From: CBDBFH01 sp965204775
GTDB lineage: Bacteria; Pseudomonadota; Alphaproteobacteria; JAPOUT01; G958296285
Assembly (NCBI GenBank): GCA_965204775.1
Contig: CBDBFH010000001.1
Span: 22,432 to 86,431, forward strand
DNA: 64,000 nt
Direction of reading: 5' to 3'
In this document: piece by piece, positions 26,066-34,173 of the stretch
Layout of the letters: each line of letters begins with the position of its first letter
How positions within the stretch are numbered: position 1 is the first letter of the stretch
The notes under the pieces: generated by a model
The model's input: the letters and a program-made list of their open reading frames with translations, nothing else
What the model was told of the DNA's origin: nothing
Database searches by the model: none
Translations under genes and position numbers: made by a program

Positions 26066-26941
26066 ATGCCGTCCGAAGAAAGGCAGGGAGACAAACCGGC
26101 GGCAGGCGACTTCCAGGACAAGGCCGTCGTCATCACCGGCGGGGCGAGCGGGATCGGCTTTGCGCTGGCCAAGGCTTTGGGGAGCGCGGGGGCGAAGATC
26201 GTCATCGGGGAGCCGCAGGAAAGCCGCCTGAAAGAGGCGGCGGCCAAACTCACCGGGATGGGGATCGCGGCGAGTTTCAAAACCTGCGACGTCGCGCAGC
26301 CGGACAGCGTCGCCGGCCTTGCCGATCATGCCTGGCGGACGCATCAGCGAGTCGACATGCTGATCAACAATGCCGGGATCGCGATGGGCCGCAGCCGGGT
26401 GTCCGACGCGCCCTTGAGCGCGTTGCACAAGCTTTTCGGGGTTAATTTTTTCGGCGTCTGGCACGGCTGCGCGATTTTCGGCAAACGTTTTATCGCTCAG
26501 GGAACCCCGGCGGCGATCTACAATGTCGGCTCGGAGAATTCCTTTTTTGTCGCCGCCCCCCGGATCGCCGCCTATGTCGCCTCGAAGCACGCCGTGCTGG
26601 GATTGACCGAAGCCCTGCGCGAGGAAATGCCGGACTTCATCAAGGTCGGGCTGATCCTTCCCGGCTTTGTCCGCTCGGAACTGACCGCCGCCTCCGCCCA
26701 ATTCGCCATGGACGCCGACCGCTTCGCCCAGATTGTCCTGCGCCAGATTCGGGCCGGGGCGCATTTCATCGTCTCGCACGCCTATAATGTCGAGCGCATC
26801 AAGCCGCGCTATGAAGAACTGCTCGCCGCCTATGCCGCCTATGCCCCGCGCTATGAGGGCGACGACGAATTCGATGTGCGCACGCTGCTGGCGCGCCTTG
26901 CGCAGGACCGGCCCCCGGCGGGCGAAAAGGAGGGGGCGTGA
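26066..26941 (+). CDS. SDR family NAD(P)-dependent oxidoreductase
   Basis: The 291-residue short-chain dehydrogenase has the cofactor motif TGGASGIG at 24-31, NNAG at 101-104, Ser156, and the catalytic YVASK with Tyr170 and Lys174. The sequence resembles general alcohol/steroid-type SDRs; the substrate is unknown. After it come 90 bp without a clear gene and then, convergent, the styrene-oxide-isomerase-like gene. An aldehyde or ketone made by such an isomerase would be a reasonable SDR substrate, but that is speculation. Confidence 0.88.
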   Translation: MPSEERQGDKPAAGDFQDKAVVITGGASGIGFALAKALGSAGAKIVIGEPQESRLKEAAAKLTGMGIAASFKTCDVAQPDSVAGLADHAWRTHQRVDMLINNAGIAMGRSRVSDAPLSALHKLFGVNFFGVWHGCAIFGKRFIAQGTPAAIYNVGSENSFFVAAPRIAAYVASKHAVLGLTEALREEMPDFIKVGLILPGFVRSELTAASAQFAMDADRFAQIVLRQIRAGAHFIVSHAYNVERIKPRYEELLAAYAAYAPRYEGDDEFDVRTLLARLAQDRPPAGEKEGA

Positions 26942-27031
26942 TGGATTATGTGACGCCGGGCCGGAGCGGGCTTTTACGTCTCCCGGCTGTTTCTGGGCTG
27001 CATGTTTCGGAGCGGAGGCGCGCCGCCGTCA

Positions 27032-27511
27032 TCAGCCGGCTGGCGTGCTCCGGAAGGCGTGGCGCGCCAGGATCAGCGCCGCCGCCAGCGTGACAAAGGC
27101 GAAGACAAAAGCCGGAGCCAGGCCGATCACCCCCACCAGACTGGTTTCGCCCAGACGGTTGTCGCCGAAGGTCAAAGACCGGCTGGCGGCGAACATGCCC
27201 GCCCAGTAGAAAAGCGTATTGGCATAGCCGGCCCCGACGATCATCCAGAAAAAATGCCGCGCGAGGCTTTCCGGGATTCGCATGGCATGAATGAGGAGGG
27301 CGAAACCGATCACCATCAGTCCGTTCATCAGGCCGCCGACATGGGTGCGCGCCCAGGCCGCGCTGTCGCCCGGCGGTTCAAACGCCAGAATATAGCCCGG
27401 CACAATCTCAAACCCGCCGATCAGGCTCATCCCCAGACCAAGTCCGCCCAGCAGGCCGAAAAACAATACGACCGCCCCATGACCGATCATCCTTTTTTGC
27501 CGCCGATCCAT
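27032..27511 (-). CDS. Styrene-oxide-isomerase-like (StyC-type) membrane protein
   Basis: The 159-residue protein has four predicted membrane helices and resembles StyC, which isomerises epoxides to aldehydes (Meinwald rearrangement). Shared segments include GGFEIVPGYILAFEPPG, a WARTHVGGLMNGLMVIG stretch, SLTFGDN and LAPAFVFAF. His57, Asn63 and Tyr102 align with the His58, Asn64 and Tyr103 that I recall as the haem-ligand and active-site residues of StyC, each with an offset of one. The start at 27511 has GGGAGGGGAAG upstream. No styAB monooxygenase is present nearby, so the natural substrate is open. The similarity was recognised by eye, not by search. Confidence 0.7.
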   Translation of the reverse strand: MDRRQKRMIGHGAVVLFFGLLGGLGLGMSLIGGFEIVPGYILAFEPPGDSAAWARTHVGGLMNGLMVIGFALLIHAMRIPESLARHFFWMIVGAGYANTLFYWAGMFAASRSLTFGDNRLGETSLVGVIGLAPAFVFAFVTLAAALILARHAFRSTPAG

Positions 27512-27555
27512 CTTCCCCTCCCTCGTTGTGTGCATGGTGACAGGCATGATAGCGA

Positions 27556-27600
27556 AAATGCGGCAGGGGGCGCAAAGCGCCGCCCAAAAACCTGCCCCCA
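27556..27600 (-). terminator. Possible hairpin terminator after the DUF2339 gene
   Basis: Just after the DUF2339 stop, the minus strand can form an outer stem GGCAGG/CCTGCC enclosing an inner GGCGC-TTT-GCGCC hairpin, followed by ATTTT. The T-tract is short, so termination would be weak. Confidence 0.3.
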
Positions 27601-27608
27601 CTCCCGGC

Positions 27609-30347
27609 CTAGAGATCAGGCGGCCGGGGATTCGGGCCGGGCCGGGCGCGCCGGTCTTCGGCGAAGACGAAGTTCATGTAGAAGTAACTCAGGCCGATCA
27701 GGCTCGCGCCCAGTCCGGCGAAAGAGGCGACCCGATAAAGGCCCTCCAGACCGGCGGCGTCATAGAGGAAGACCTTGAGCGTCGCCGGGGCGATCACCGC
27801 CAGCGAGGCGTAGCGCAAGACGCGGTCGCGGGTGAGAATCGCAGCGAACAGAAAAGCGAAGCCCAGCAGGAGCCAGACGGCGGAATAGATGTAGATTTCG
27901 GCGTCGCCCGCCCCGCCTTGATTGAGATAGACGCCACCCTGATCCGGCGCGGCCTCCTGGAAGAAGAAGCGGACATTGAGGCTGACGAGCACGAAGAGGA
28001 GAAAAAGCGGCGCGGCGCGCAGACCGGGCAGCCAGCCGGGCAAGGCTGCCGGGCGCAGATCGGGGCGCAGACGACTGATCCCCCGCCGGGCGGCGACCAG
28101 CCAGAGCAGGGGCAGGCCATAGGGGAGCAGGAGGGTGTTGAAGACGAGGATTCCGTCGATTTGCTGGGCGTCCCAGAGGGGGTTGTGGATTCCCAGATCG
28201 AACCAGGCGACGCGGGCGGCGGCGAGCAGAAAGATCGCGCTGCCGCTCCAGGCCAGAAAGGTGCGGCGCCAGAAGAGTCCGGCAAGGCCGAAACCCAGGC
28301 CGCAGGCGAAGAAGAGATTGGTGATCAGATTGCGCTCGAAAAACCCGGCGCGTCCGGCGAAGACGCTCTCGCCGGGATGAAAGTTTTGGCGGACGAGGAG
28401 ATAGATCATCAAGGTGAAGAGGGCGGCGGCGGCGGCTTCGAGCGACTGGACGGCGCGCGAGTCCCGGCGGCGGCGCAAATAGAGGGCGGCGGCGGCCACA
28501 GACAGCGCCGGGAGGCCGAAATAAAACAGGGGCGGTCCGTCGAAGACGGCGGCGTTGCGGGTGATTGCCTGCAACCCCTCCTGTGATCCGGCGACTGCGG
28601 TCAGAGCCCAGAGAACCAGAAAGCCGGCCTCGGCGATCATCAACAGGCCGAATCCGGCGGCCAGCACGAAGGCGATGGGGCGCAGCGCCTTGACCGGCAA
28701 GGCCCAGGCCAGCCAGGCGACGACAAAAGCCTGCAGGGCGAAGGCGACCGGCACGAAGCGGTATTCCAGTTCGATCACCGCTGCGAGGACGGCGAAGGCG
28801 GCGGCGGCGGCGGCGAAGACCGCCAGTATATGGTGATAGTGAGGGTGTTCTGTGTCGCAGCGGCGCATGATTTCCTGGACGGCATAGGCGCAGGCCGCCG
28901 CCAGAGCGAGGGCGAGGAGGCCCCAGAAAACCGGCAATTCGGCCAGCGCGGCGGCCTCGCGCAATTTGAAGAAGGCGAGGAGGTAATAGGCCAGCCCGGC
29001 GGCGGCGCTCAGCCCCGCCCAGAGCGCGGGCCGGTGCGCCCGCCAGAGGAGGGCATATCCGCCTCCGGCAAACAGAAGCGCAAAGCCCAGCACAACCGGG
29101 GCGAGGGCGGCGGGGGCGGCGCGCCAGGCGAGGAGCATGGAAAGATTGACCAACAAGGCCGCCCAGGGGACGAAGTCATAGAGTTTATCGTCGAACCAGG
29201 CCAGGGCGAGCGCGCCGGCGGCCAAACAGCCGAAGAAGAGGAAATGTTCCGGCGCGAATCCGGCGCGGGCGGCGACGACTCCGGCCAGCGCGAGGATTGC
29301 GGCCAGTCCGGCATAATTGAGCAAAGCGGCAGGAAAGAATTTGTCTTTGGCCTCTACTGCCGCTTCGATTTCGGTCTTAAACCGGCGCGACGAGCCCAGC
29401 GCGATGGTCGTGGCGGTGGCGATCAGGAAGAAAAAGAGCCAGGGGGCGTCGGCGGCGGAGAAGAGGGCGGAGTTCAGCCACAGGCCGGTCCACAGGGCGG
29501 CGCCCAGAAAGGCGGCGAGCGAGAGGGGCCACCAGTTGCGGGCGCGGGCGATGAAGAAGAGGGCGGCGAAGAGCATATAGAGATAAAGAAACAGGCGCAG
29601 GGCGGACGGGTCGGGGGTCTGGATCAAGGCCGGAGTCAGAAAGCCGCCGACCAGGGCGAAGACGGCAATCGGCGCGCCATGACGCAGCGACAAGATGATC
29701 GCGGCCAGGGTGATCGCCGCCATTCCGGCAAAGCCGAAAAACGGGGAGAGGAAGTTGTAGAGATTGGTCGCGGCAAAGACGGCGACATAAAGGATGACGA
29801 TTCCGGCCCCGGCCAAAGATTGGGCGATGGGGCGGCGATTGGCGATTTCGCGCTCAAGGCGCTGGAGGGTTTCGGCCCCGGCGAGCAGGGCGAGGCCGGC
29901 GGCGGCGGCCAGAATGACCCGCGCGCCGGGCCCCAGCAGACCCTGCTCAATGGTGTAGCGGACGAGGAAAAACCCGGCCAGGGCCAGCGCCACCCCTCCG
30001 ATCCAGACCGCCATGCGCCCGGCGAAGAAACGTTCGAAGCCGATTTCGGCGACGCCGGAGGCAGGCGCAGAGAGCGGCGGGGAGGCGAGACTTTCCGGGG
30101 CGAGAGCGGCGGGGGCAGGCGAGGCCGGGCCGGGAGCCGGCGCAGGCGGGGCTGAGAGGTTGGGAGGCGATTTCAGCGAGTCGGGCAGCTCGCCGCCCTG
30201 CCGGGCGAAGGCGTCGGCGAGCATCTGGATGTGGCGCGACAGGCGCGCGATCTCCCGGCGGTTCCGGGCGGAGCGGTAGAGCGTGACCCAGGGCACAATC
30301 AGGGCCGCCCCGGCGGCGATCAGCGAGAGGAAAATCAAAAAATCCAA
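27609..30347 (-). CDS. DUF2339 polytopic membrane protein
   Basis: The 912-residue protein carries one N-terminal helix, a short charged coiled region (RNRREIARLSRHIQML), a Pro/Ala-rich linker (about residues 65-115) and then more than 20 hydrophobic helices to the end. IGGVALALAGFFLVRYTIEQGLL and FWRRTFLAWSG are typical of the DUF2339 family, which has no established function. The start is taken as TTG at 30347, with GGGAGG nine bases upstream, placing the first helix at the very N-terminus. The open frame continues to 30446, but those residues do not look membrane-like. Confidence 0.85.
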   Translation of the reverse strand: MDFLIFLSLIAAGAALIVPWVTLYRSARNRREIARLSRHIQMLADAFARQGGELPDSLKSPPNLSAPPAPAPGPASPAPAALAPESLASPPLSAPASGVAEIGFERFFAGRMAVWIGGVALALAGFFLVRYTIEQGLLGPGARVILAAAAGLALLAGAETLQRLEREIANRRPIAQSLAGAGIVILYVAVFAATNLYNFLSPFFGFAGMAAITLAAIILSLRHGAPIAVFALVGGFLTPALIQTPDPSALRLFLYLYMLFAALFFIARARNWWPLSLAAFLGAALWTGLWLNSALFSAADAPWLFFFLIATATTIALGSSRRFKTEIEAAVEAKDKFFPAALLNYAGLAAILALAGVVAARAGFAPEHFLFFGCLAAGALALAWFDDKLYDFVPWAALLVNLSMLLAWRAAPAALAPVVLGFALLFAGGGYALLWRAHRPALWAGLSAAAGLAYYLLAFFKLREAAALAELPVFWGLLALALAAACAYAVQEIMRRCDTEHPHYHHILAVFAAAAAAFAVLAAVIELEYRFVPVAFALQAFVVAWLAWALPVKALRPIAFVLAAGFGLLMIAEAGFLVLWALTAVAGSQEGLQAITRNAAVFDGPPLFYFGLPALSVAAAALYLRRRRDSRAVQSLEAAAAALFTLMIYLLVRQNFHPGESVFAGRAGFFERNLITNLFFACGLGFGLAGLFWRRTFLAWSGSAIFLLAAARVAWFDLGIHNPLWDAQQIDGILVFNTLLLPYGLPLLWLVAARRGISRLRPDLRPAALPGWLPGLRAAPLFLLFVLVSLNVRFFFQEAAPDQGGVYLNQGGAGDAEIYIYSAVWLLLGFAFLFAAILTRDRVLRYASLAVIAPATLKVFLYDAAGLEGLYRVASFAGLGASLIGLSYFYMNFVFAEDRRARPGPNPRPPDL

Positions 30348-30484
30348 GGGCGGCGGCCTCCCTGCCTCGGCCTTTCGGGGCCAGTCTATCGGACGGGCTA
30401 TGCTTTGAAAATGGCGCAAGATGGGCCATGTTATAGTCCCGGCCAAGGCCGCGGCGATTCGCCGGCGTGGGAGGAAACGAGACG

Positions 30485-30676
30485 ATGAGGGATGCGTTTC
30501 AGGCCCTGTGCTTTCTGGCCGGGGGCAAGTCGCGGTTTATCGGAGCGCGGCGGTTGACCGCGCAGAATCCGGAGAAATCGCGCGACGACGCCCCGTTCAA
30601 GCGCCTGGGGCTGGACGCGCCGCCCGCCGATTTCCGCCCTTCGGCGGGCGAGGCGGCGCGGCGCAGGCGCGCATGA
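30485..30676 (+). CDS. Microprotein resembling the C-terminal tail of biotin synthase
   Basis: The 63-residue ORF begins with ATG at 30485 behind GGAGGAAACGAGACG. Residues 6-43 (FQALCFLAGGKSRFIG, LTAQNPEKSRDD, FKRLGLDA) closely follow the C-terminal end of BioB, where the pattern is CFLAGANSIFYG, LLTTPNPE..D and LFxRLGL. The radical-SAM barrel and its CxxxCxxC cluster motif are absent. It ends in an Arg-rich tail, and its TGA overlaps the ATG of the HAD gene. Either a stand-alone protein kept under its own ribosome site or a remnant of bioB is possible; the intact start and coupling favour the former. Confidence 0.6.
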   Translation: MRDAFQALCFLAGGKSRFIGARRLTAQNPEKSRDDAPFKRLGLDAPPADFRPSAGEAARRRRA

Positions 30677-31326
30677 AACTGCGCGCGGTGCTATGGGATT
30701 TCGGCGGGGTTTTGACGGCGAGTCCCTTCGAGGCCTTTGCCCGCTTTGAGCAGGCGCGCGGTCTTCCGGCGGGATTTTTGCAGTCGATCAACCGCGCCAA
30801 TCCCGACTCCAATGCCTGGGCGCGCTTTGAGCGCAGCGAGATCAGCCCGGCGCAATTCGACCGCGCCTTCGCCGCCGAGTCCCGCCGGCGGGGCCATGAA
30901 GTGGGCGGGGCCGAGGTGATCGCCCTTTTGGCCGGGGCGCTGCGCCCGGCCATGGTCGCGGCGCTGGACCGGTGCAAGCAGGCCGGATTCCTGCTGGGCT
31001 GCATCACCAATAATGTCGCCGCGCCGGGCGGCGGCTCAATGACGGCGCGCAAGACCCGCGACCAGAAGGCGATAGCCGCAATCATGGCCCGCTTCGATCA
31101 TGTGATCGAATCCTCGAAGGCCGGGTTGCGCAAGCCCGATCCGCGCATCTACCGGATGGCCTGCGCGGCGCTGGCGATCCGGCCGGAGGAGGCGGTCTAT
31201 CTGGACGATCTGGGGGTCAACCTGAAGCCGGCCCGGGCGATGGGAATGACCACGATCAAGGTGGTCTCGCCGGAGCAGGCGCTGGCCGAGCTGGAGCAGG
31301 CGCTGGGGATCGAACTGCGCGGCTAA
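30673..31326 (+). CDS. HAD-family hydrolase (subfamily IA, epoxide-hydrolase-N-terminal/ACAD10-like)
   Basis: The 217-residue HAD protein has motif I WDFGGVLT with nucleophile Asp9, motif II ITNN near residue 115, motif III lysine in SSKAGLRKPDPRIY and motif IV YLDDLGVN. The +2 residue after Asp9 is Gly11, not the Asp usual for phosphatases, a pattern also seen in YihX-type and ACAD10-type HAD domains. The start overlaps the BioB-tail gene (ATGA). The stop overlaps the convergent RND gene by four bases. Substrate unknown; a link to the ACAD10/11-like genes of the window is possible. Confidence 0.85.
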   Translation: MKLRAVLWDFGGVLTASPFEAFARFEQARGLPAGFLQSINRANPDSNAWARFERSEISPAQFDRAFAAESRRRGHEVGGAEVIALLAGALRPAMVAALDRCKQAGFLLGCITNNVAAPGGGSMTARKTRDQKAIAAIMARFDHVIESSKAGLRKPDPRIYRMACAALAIRPEEAVYLDDLGVNLKPARAMGMTTIKVVSPEQALAELEQALGIELRG

Positions 31327-33944
31327 TGGGCGAAGGCGCCCGGCGGCGGCTTGACCTTTTTGCGGCGGGGAAAGAGCAGGTCGAGCACCACCGCCAGACA
31401 GGGCAGGGCGGTGATCGCCATCAGCATATTGGTCATGAACATGAAGGTGAGGAGGAGGCCCATATCGGCCTGGAATTTCAGCGCCGAAAAGGCCCAGGTC
31501 GACACCCCGATCGCCATGGTGACCGCGGTGAAGACGACCGCCATGCCGGTCTCGCCCAGCGTTTCGCGGTAACTGTCGGTGATGTTCTTGCCTTCGGCGA
31601 GATGGAACTGGATTCGGTTGTAGATGTAGAAGGCGTAATCGACCCCCAGCCCGACCGCCAGCACCATGACCGGCAAGGTGGCGATGGTCAGGCCGATTTC
31701 CAGTTCGCGCATGAACCAGTAGCCCAGAAAGGTGGCCATGGTCAGAGGCAGGCAGCAGGCCAGCGTCGCCCGCCAGTCGCGATAGGTCACGACGACCAGC
31801 CCGATGATGGCGAGATAGACCAGGACCAGCATGGGCAATTCGCGCAGGGCGATTTCCTCATTGACCGCGGCCTGCACGCCCATATTGCCGGAGGCGAGGC
31901 GGATTCGCAGTTCTTTGACCTGCTGATCGGCGATCTGAATGCCCTGCCCGCGCAGATGATCGGCGATTTTTTGCGGCCCGGTCAGATCGGGGGCATAGGT
32001 GATGATGAGTTTGTTGTCGGTCTCGCGATAAAGGGCGAGGACGATGTCGGGGGGCATTTTTTCGACCGGGACTTCGCCCAGCGGTTCGGGGGTGGAGATG
32101 ACCAGGTCGCGATAGGGGGGCGGGTTGGCCTGGCGGAAGTCTTTGACCGCGGCGACGGCGTCGGCGATGGTGGTCGCCTTGGCGTCTTCCAGAAAGATCA
32201 GATGGGGCAGGACCGTGCAGGCCTGATTGTAGAGGCCGGAGGTGCGCGGCGGGATGACATTGACCGCCTGGACCAGGGCGAAACTGTTGCGCGGCACATC
32301 CTGCCATTTGAGATTGCCCTCGTTCCAGCCCGCCGAGGTCTGCTTGGTGACATAGGGCAGGGAGAGGAGGAGGGAGACGCCTTCGACCTGATCCATATGC
32401 TGCGAGAAGCGGTCGAGATAATGCATATAGGGATATTTGATGCAGGACTCGTCCGGGGTCTCGACCACGGCGGTGAGCAGATTGAGGCCCAGCGAGAATT
32501 TGCCGGCGATCTGGTTGGAGTCGAGATTGTAGCGGGCGTCGGGGCGCAGTTCGGGCGAGCCGGGATGGAGCGCGCCGACATGGCGGCCCTGGCTTTGATA
32601 GATGGCGGTGGCGAAGATCAGCGCGATCACCGCCAGGCCGGGCACCGCCACGGGGCGGGCGGCGATCCGGCCCAAAATTCCCATCAGGCGCAGGCGGGTG
32701 GCGCGGGCGCGGGCCACCGCCTCGACGAATTTCGGCCCGAAGGGGAAATAGCTGACCAGCAGGGGCAGCATGATCAGATTGGTGACGATTTTCAGCGCCA
32801 CCCCGATTGAGGCGGTGACCGCGAGTTCCTTGATCATCGGGATCGGGATCAGATAGAGGGTGCCGAAGCCGACCAGATCGGTGATCAGCGCCATGGAGCC
32901 GGGGATCAGCAGGCCGGAGAAGGAGGCCCGCGCCGCCGCCTCGCCGCTCGCCCCTTCGCCGATTTTCTTGGTGATCAGGTTGATCTGCTGGACGCCGTGG
33001 CTGACGCCGATGGCGAAGACCAGAAAGGGGACGAGAATCGCGAGCGGATCCAGGCCGAAGCCCAGAAAGGCCAGAATCCCGAATTGCCAGACGACCGAGA
33101 CCACCGAGCAGCCGAGGGTGACCAGCGAGAGGACCAGCGAGCGGGCATAGAGATACAAGGCCAGCGTGGTGAGGAGAAAGGCGACGGCGAAGAAGAACTG
33201 GACGACGCCGAAACTGTCGAGGGCGCGCAGATATAAGGGGGCGTCGGCGGGGGGGTCATAGACGTCGCCGCCGGCTTTGTCGGCGATGTCGCCGATCAGT
33301 TTGGCGAAGCCGATGATCTGGACTTCATAGGTGTCGTTTTCGAATTTCTCGCGGATCTGGACTTCCAGTTTGGAGGCGAGGTCGAGGTAATTGAGGCGCT
33401 CCAGGGTGCGGGGGTCGCGCTCCAGCAATTCGGCGACCACCATCGCCGACTGGAAGTCGTCGGCGACGAGGCGCCCGACGAAATTGCCGCGCACCACGTT
33501 GTTTTCGATTCGCTTGAGGGCCGCCTCGTCCAGCGACTGCAAGGTGACGGTTCCGGGGATTACGTCGTCGGCGCTGATGCCTTCTTCGGTGATCTCGAGA
33601 TAGCGGGTGTTCGGCGTCCACAGGGAGGTCACCGTGTGGCGGGCGACGCCGGGCAGGTAGAAAATGTCGTCGGTGATTTCCTTATAGGTCTTGAAGAAGC
33701 CGCGGTTCCAGATGGTGCCCTGCCGGGTCTTGAGGACGACGATGATCCGGTTGGAGCCGAACAGTTCATCGCGATGGTCCTGAAAGGTCTGGATATATTC
33801 ATGGCCGATGGGCAGGCGCTTTTCGAAGCCGGCGTCGAGCCGCAGGTCGAGGGCGAGATATCCGGCATAGACCGTGAAGGCGGCCAGCACCAGCAGGATC
33901 AGGCCGCGGAAGCGAAAGACGATATTTTCGAGTCTCTTGACCAC
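31323..33944 (-). CDS. RND/MMPL-superfamily exporter
   Basis: The 873-residue protein has twelve predicted helices in two groups, each preceded by a large periplasmic loop (residues 35-225 and 430-640). The first group contains FGVVQFFFAVAFLLTTLALYLYA and VFAIGVSHGVQQINLITKK; the second contains VLAVGLGVDYAFYIYNRIQ, typical of MMPL/HpnN-type proteins. Such exporters move lipids, hopanoids or hydrophobic compounds. The start is GTG at 33944 next to GGGGGGTGAG. It diverges from the diiron-protein operon across 229 bp. Confidence 0.85.
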   Translation of the reverse strand: MVKRLENIVFRFRGLILLVLAAFTVYAGYLALDLRLDAGFEKRLPIGHEYIQTFQDHRDELFGSNRIIVVLKTRQGTIWNRGFFKTYKEITDDIFYLPGVARHTVTSLWTPNTRYLEITEEGISADDVIPGTVTLQSLDEAALKRIENNVVRGNFVGRLVADDFQSAMVVAELLERDPRTLERLNYLDLASKLEVQIREKFENDTYEVQIIGFAKLIGDIADKAGGDVYDPPADAPLYLRALDSFGVVQFFFAVAFLLTTLALYLYARSLVLSLVTLGCSVVSVVWQFGILAFLGFGLDPLAILVPFLVFAIGVSHGVQQINLITKKIGEGASGEAAARASFSGLLIPGSMALITDLVGFGTLYLIPIPMIKELAVTASIGVALKIVTNLIMLPLLVSYFPFGPKFVEAVARARATRLRLMGILGRIAARPVAVPGLAVIALIFATAIYQSQGRHVGALHPGSPELRPDARYNLDSNQIAGKFSLGLNLLTAVVETPDESCIKYPYMHYLDRFSQHMDQVEGVSLLLSLPYVTKQTSAGWNEGNLKWQDVPRNSFALVQAVNVIPPRTSGLYNQACTVLPHLIFLEDAKATTIADAVAAVKDFRQANPPPYRDLVISTPEPLGEVPVEKMPPDIVLALYRETDNKLIITYAPDLTGPQKIADHLRGQGIQIADQQVKELRIRLASGNMGVQAAVNEEIALRELPMLVLVYLAIIGLVVVTYRDWRATLACCLPLTMATFLGYWFMRELEIGLTIATLPVMVLAVGLGVDYAFYIYNRIQFHLAEGKNITDSYRETLGETGMAVVFTAVTMAIGVSTWAFSALKFQADMGLLLTFMFMTNMLMAITALPCLAVVLDLLFPRRKKVKPPPGAFAH

Positions 33945-34090
33945 CTCACCCCCCTTGCGGCTTGTCTTGCGGCCACGGCCAGTTCCGGGCGCGATGGGCG
34001 CGCGGGCGGCAGAATCTGTGCGAGGGCCCCTTCCGCCCCGTCGGCCATGTTAAGCGGGTTTGCGGCCCGCGCGCAAGCAGATTGAGGGTC

Positions 34091-34120
34091 TTGCGCACCG
34101 GGCGAGGCCGCGCCTATACT
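34091..34120 (+). promoter_or_regulatory. Candidate promoter of the diiron protein/ABC exporter operon
   Basis: TTGCGC at 34091-34096 and TATACT at 34115-34120 lie 18 bp apart and read toward the diiron gene, giving a leader of about 47 bases. The rest of the 229-bp divergent region shows no other clear element. Confidence 0.45.
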
Positions 34121-34173
34121 TAAAGAGTGCGCCCGTGCGCGGCGCAGGCAGGCGGATTAACCGGAGGAACGAA

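Noticed and set aside
26941..27094. Possible 50-codon ORF after the SDR gene, or a remnant (MDYVTPGRSG...)
   Set aside because: It begins at an ATG touching the SDR stop but shows no family match. Its 3' half overlaps the StyC-like gene in antisense. A frameshifted remnant could not be shown.
28830..30155. Plus-strand open frame of 441 codons, extremely Gly/Glu/Arg-rich
   Set aside because: It is the complement of the DUF2339 membrane protein; hydrophobic codons read backward give such composition.
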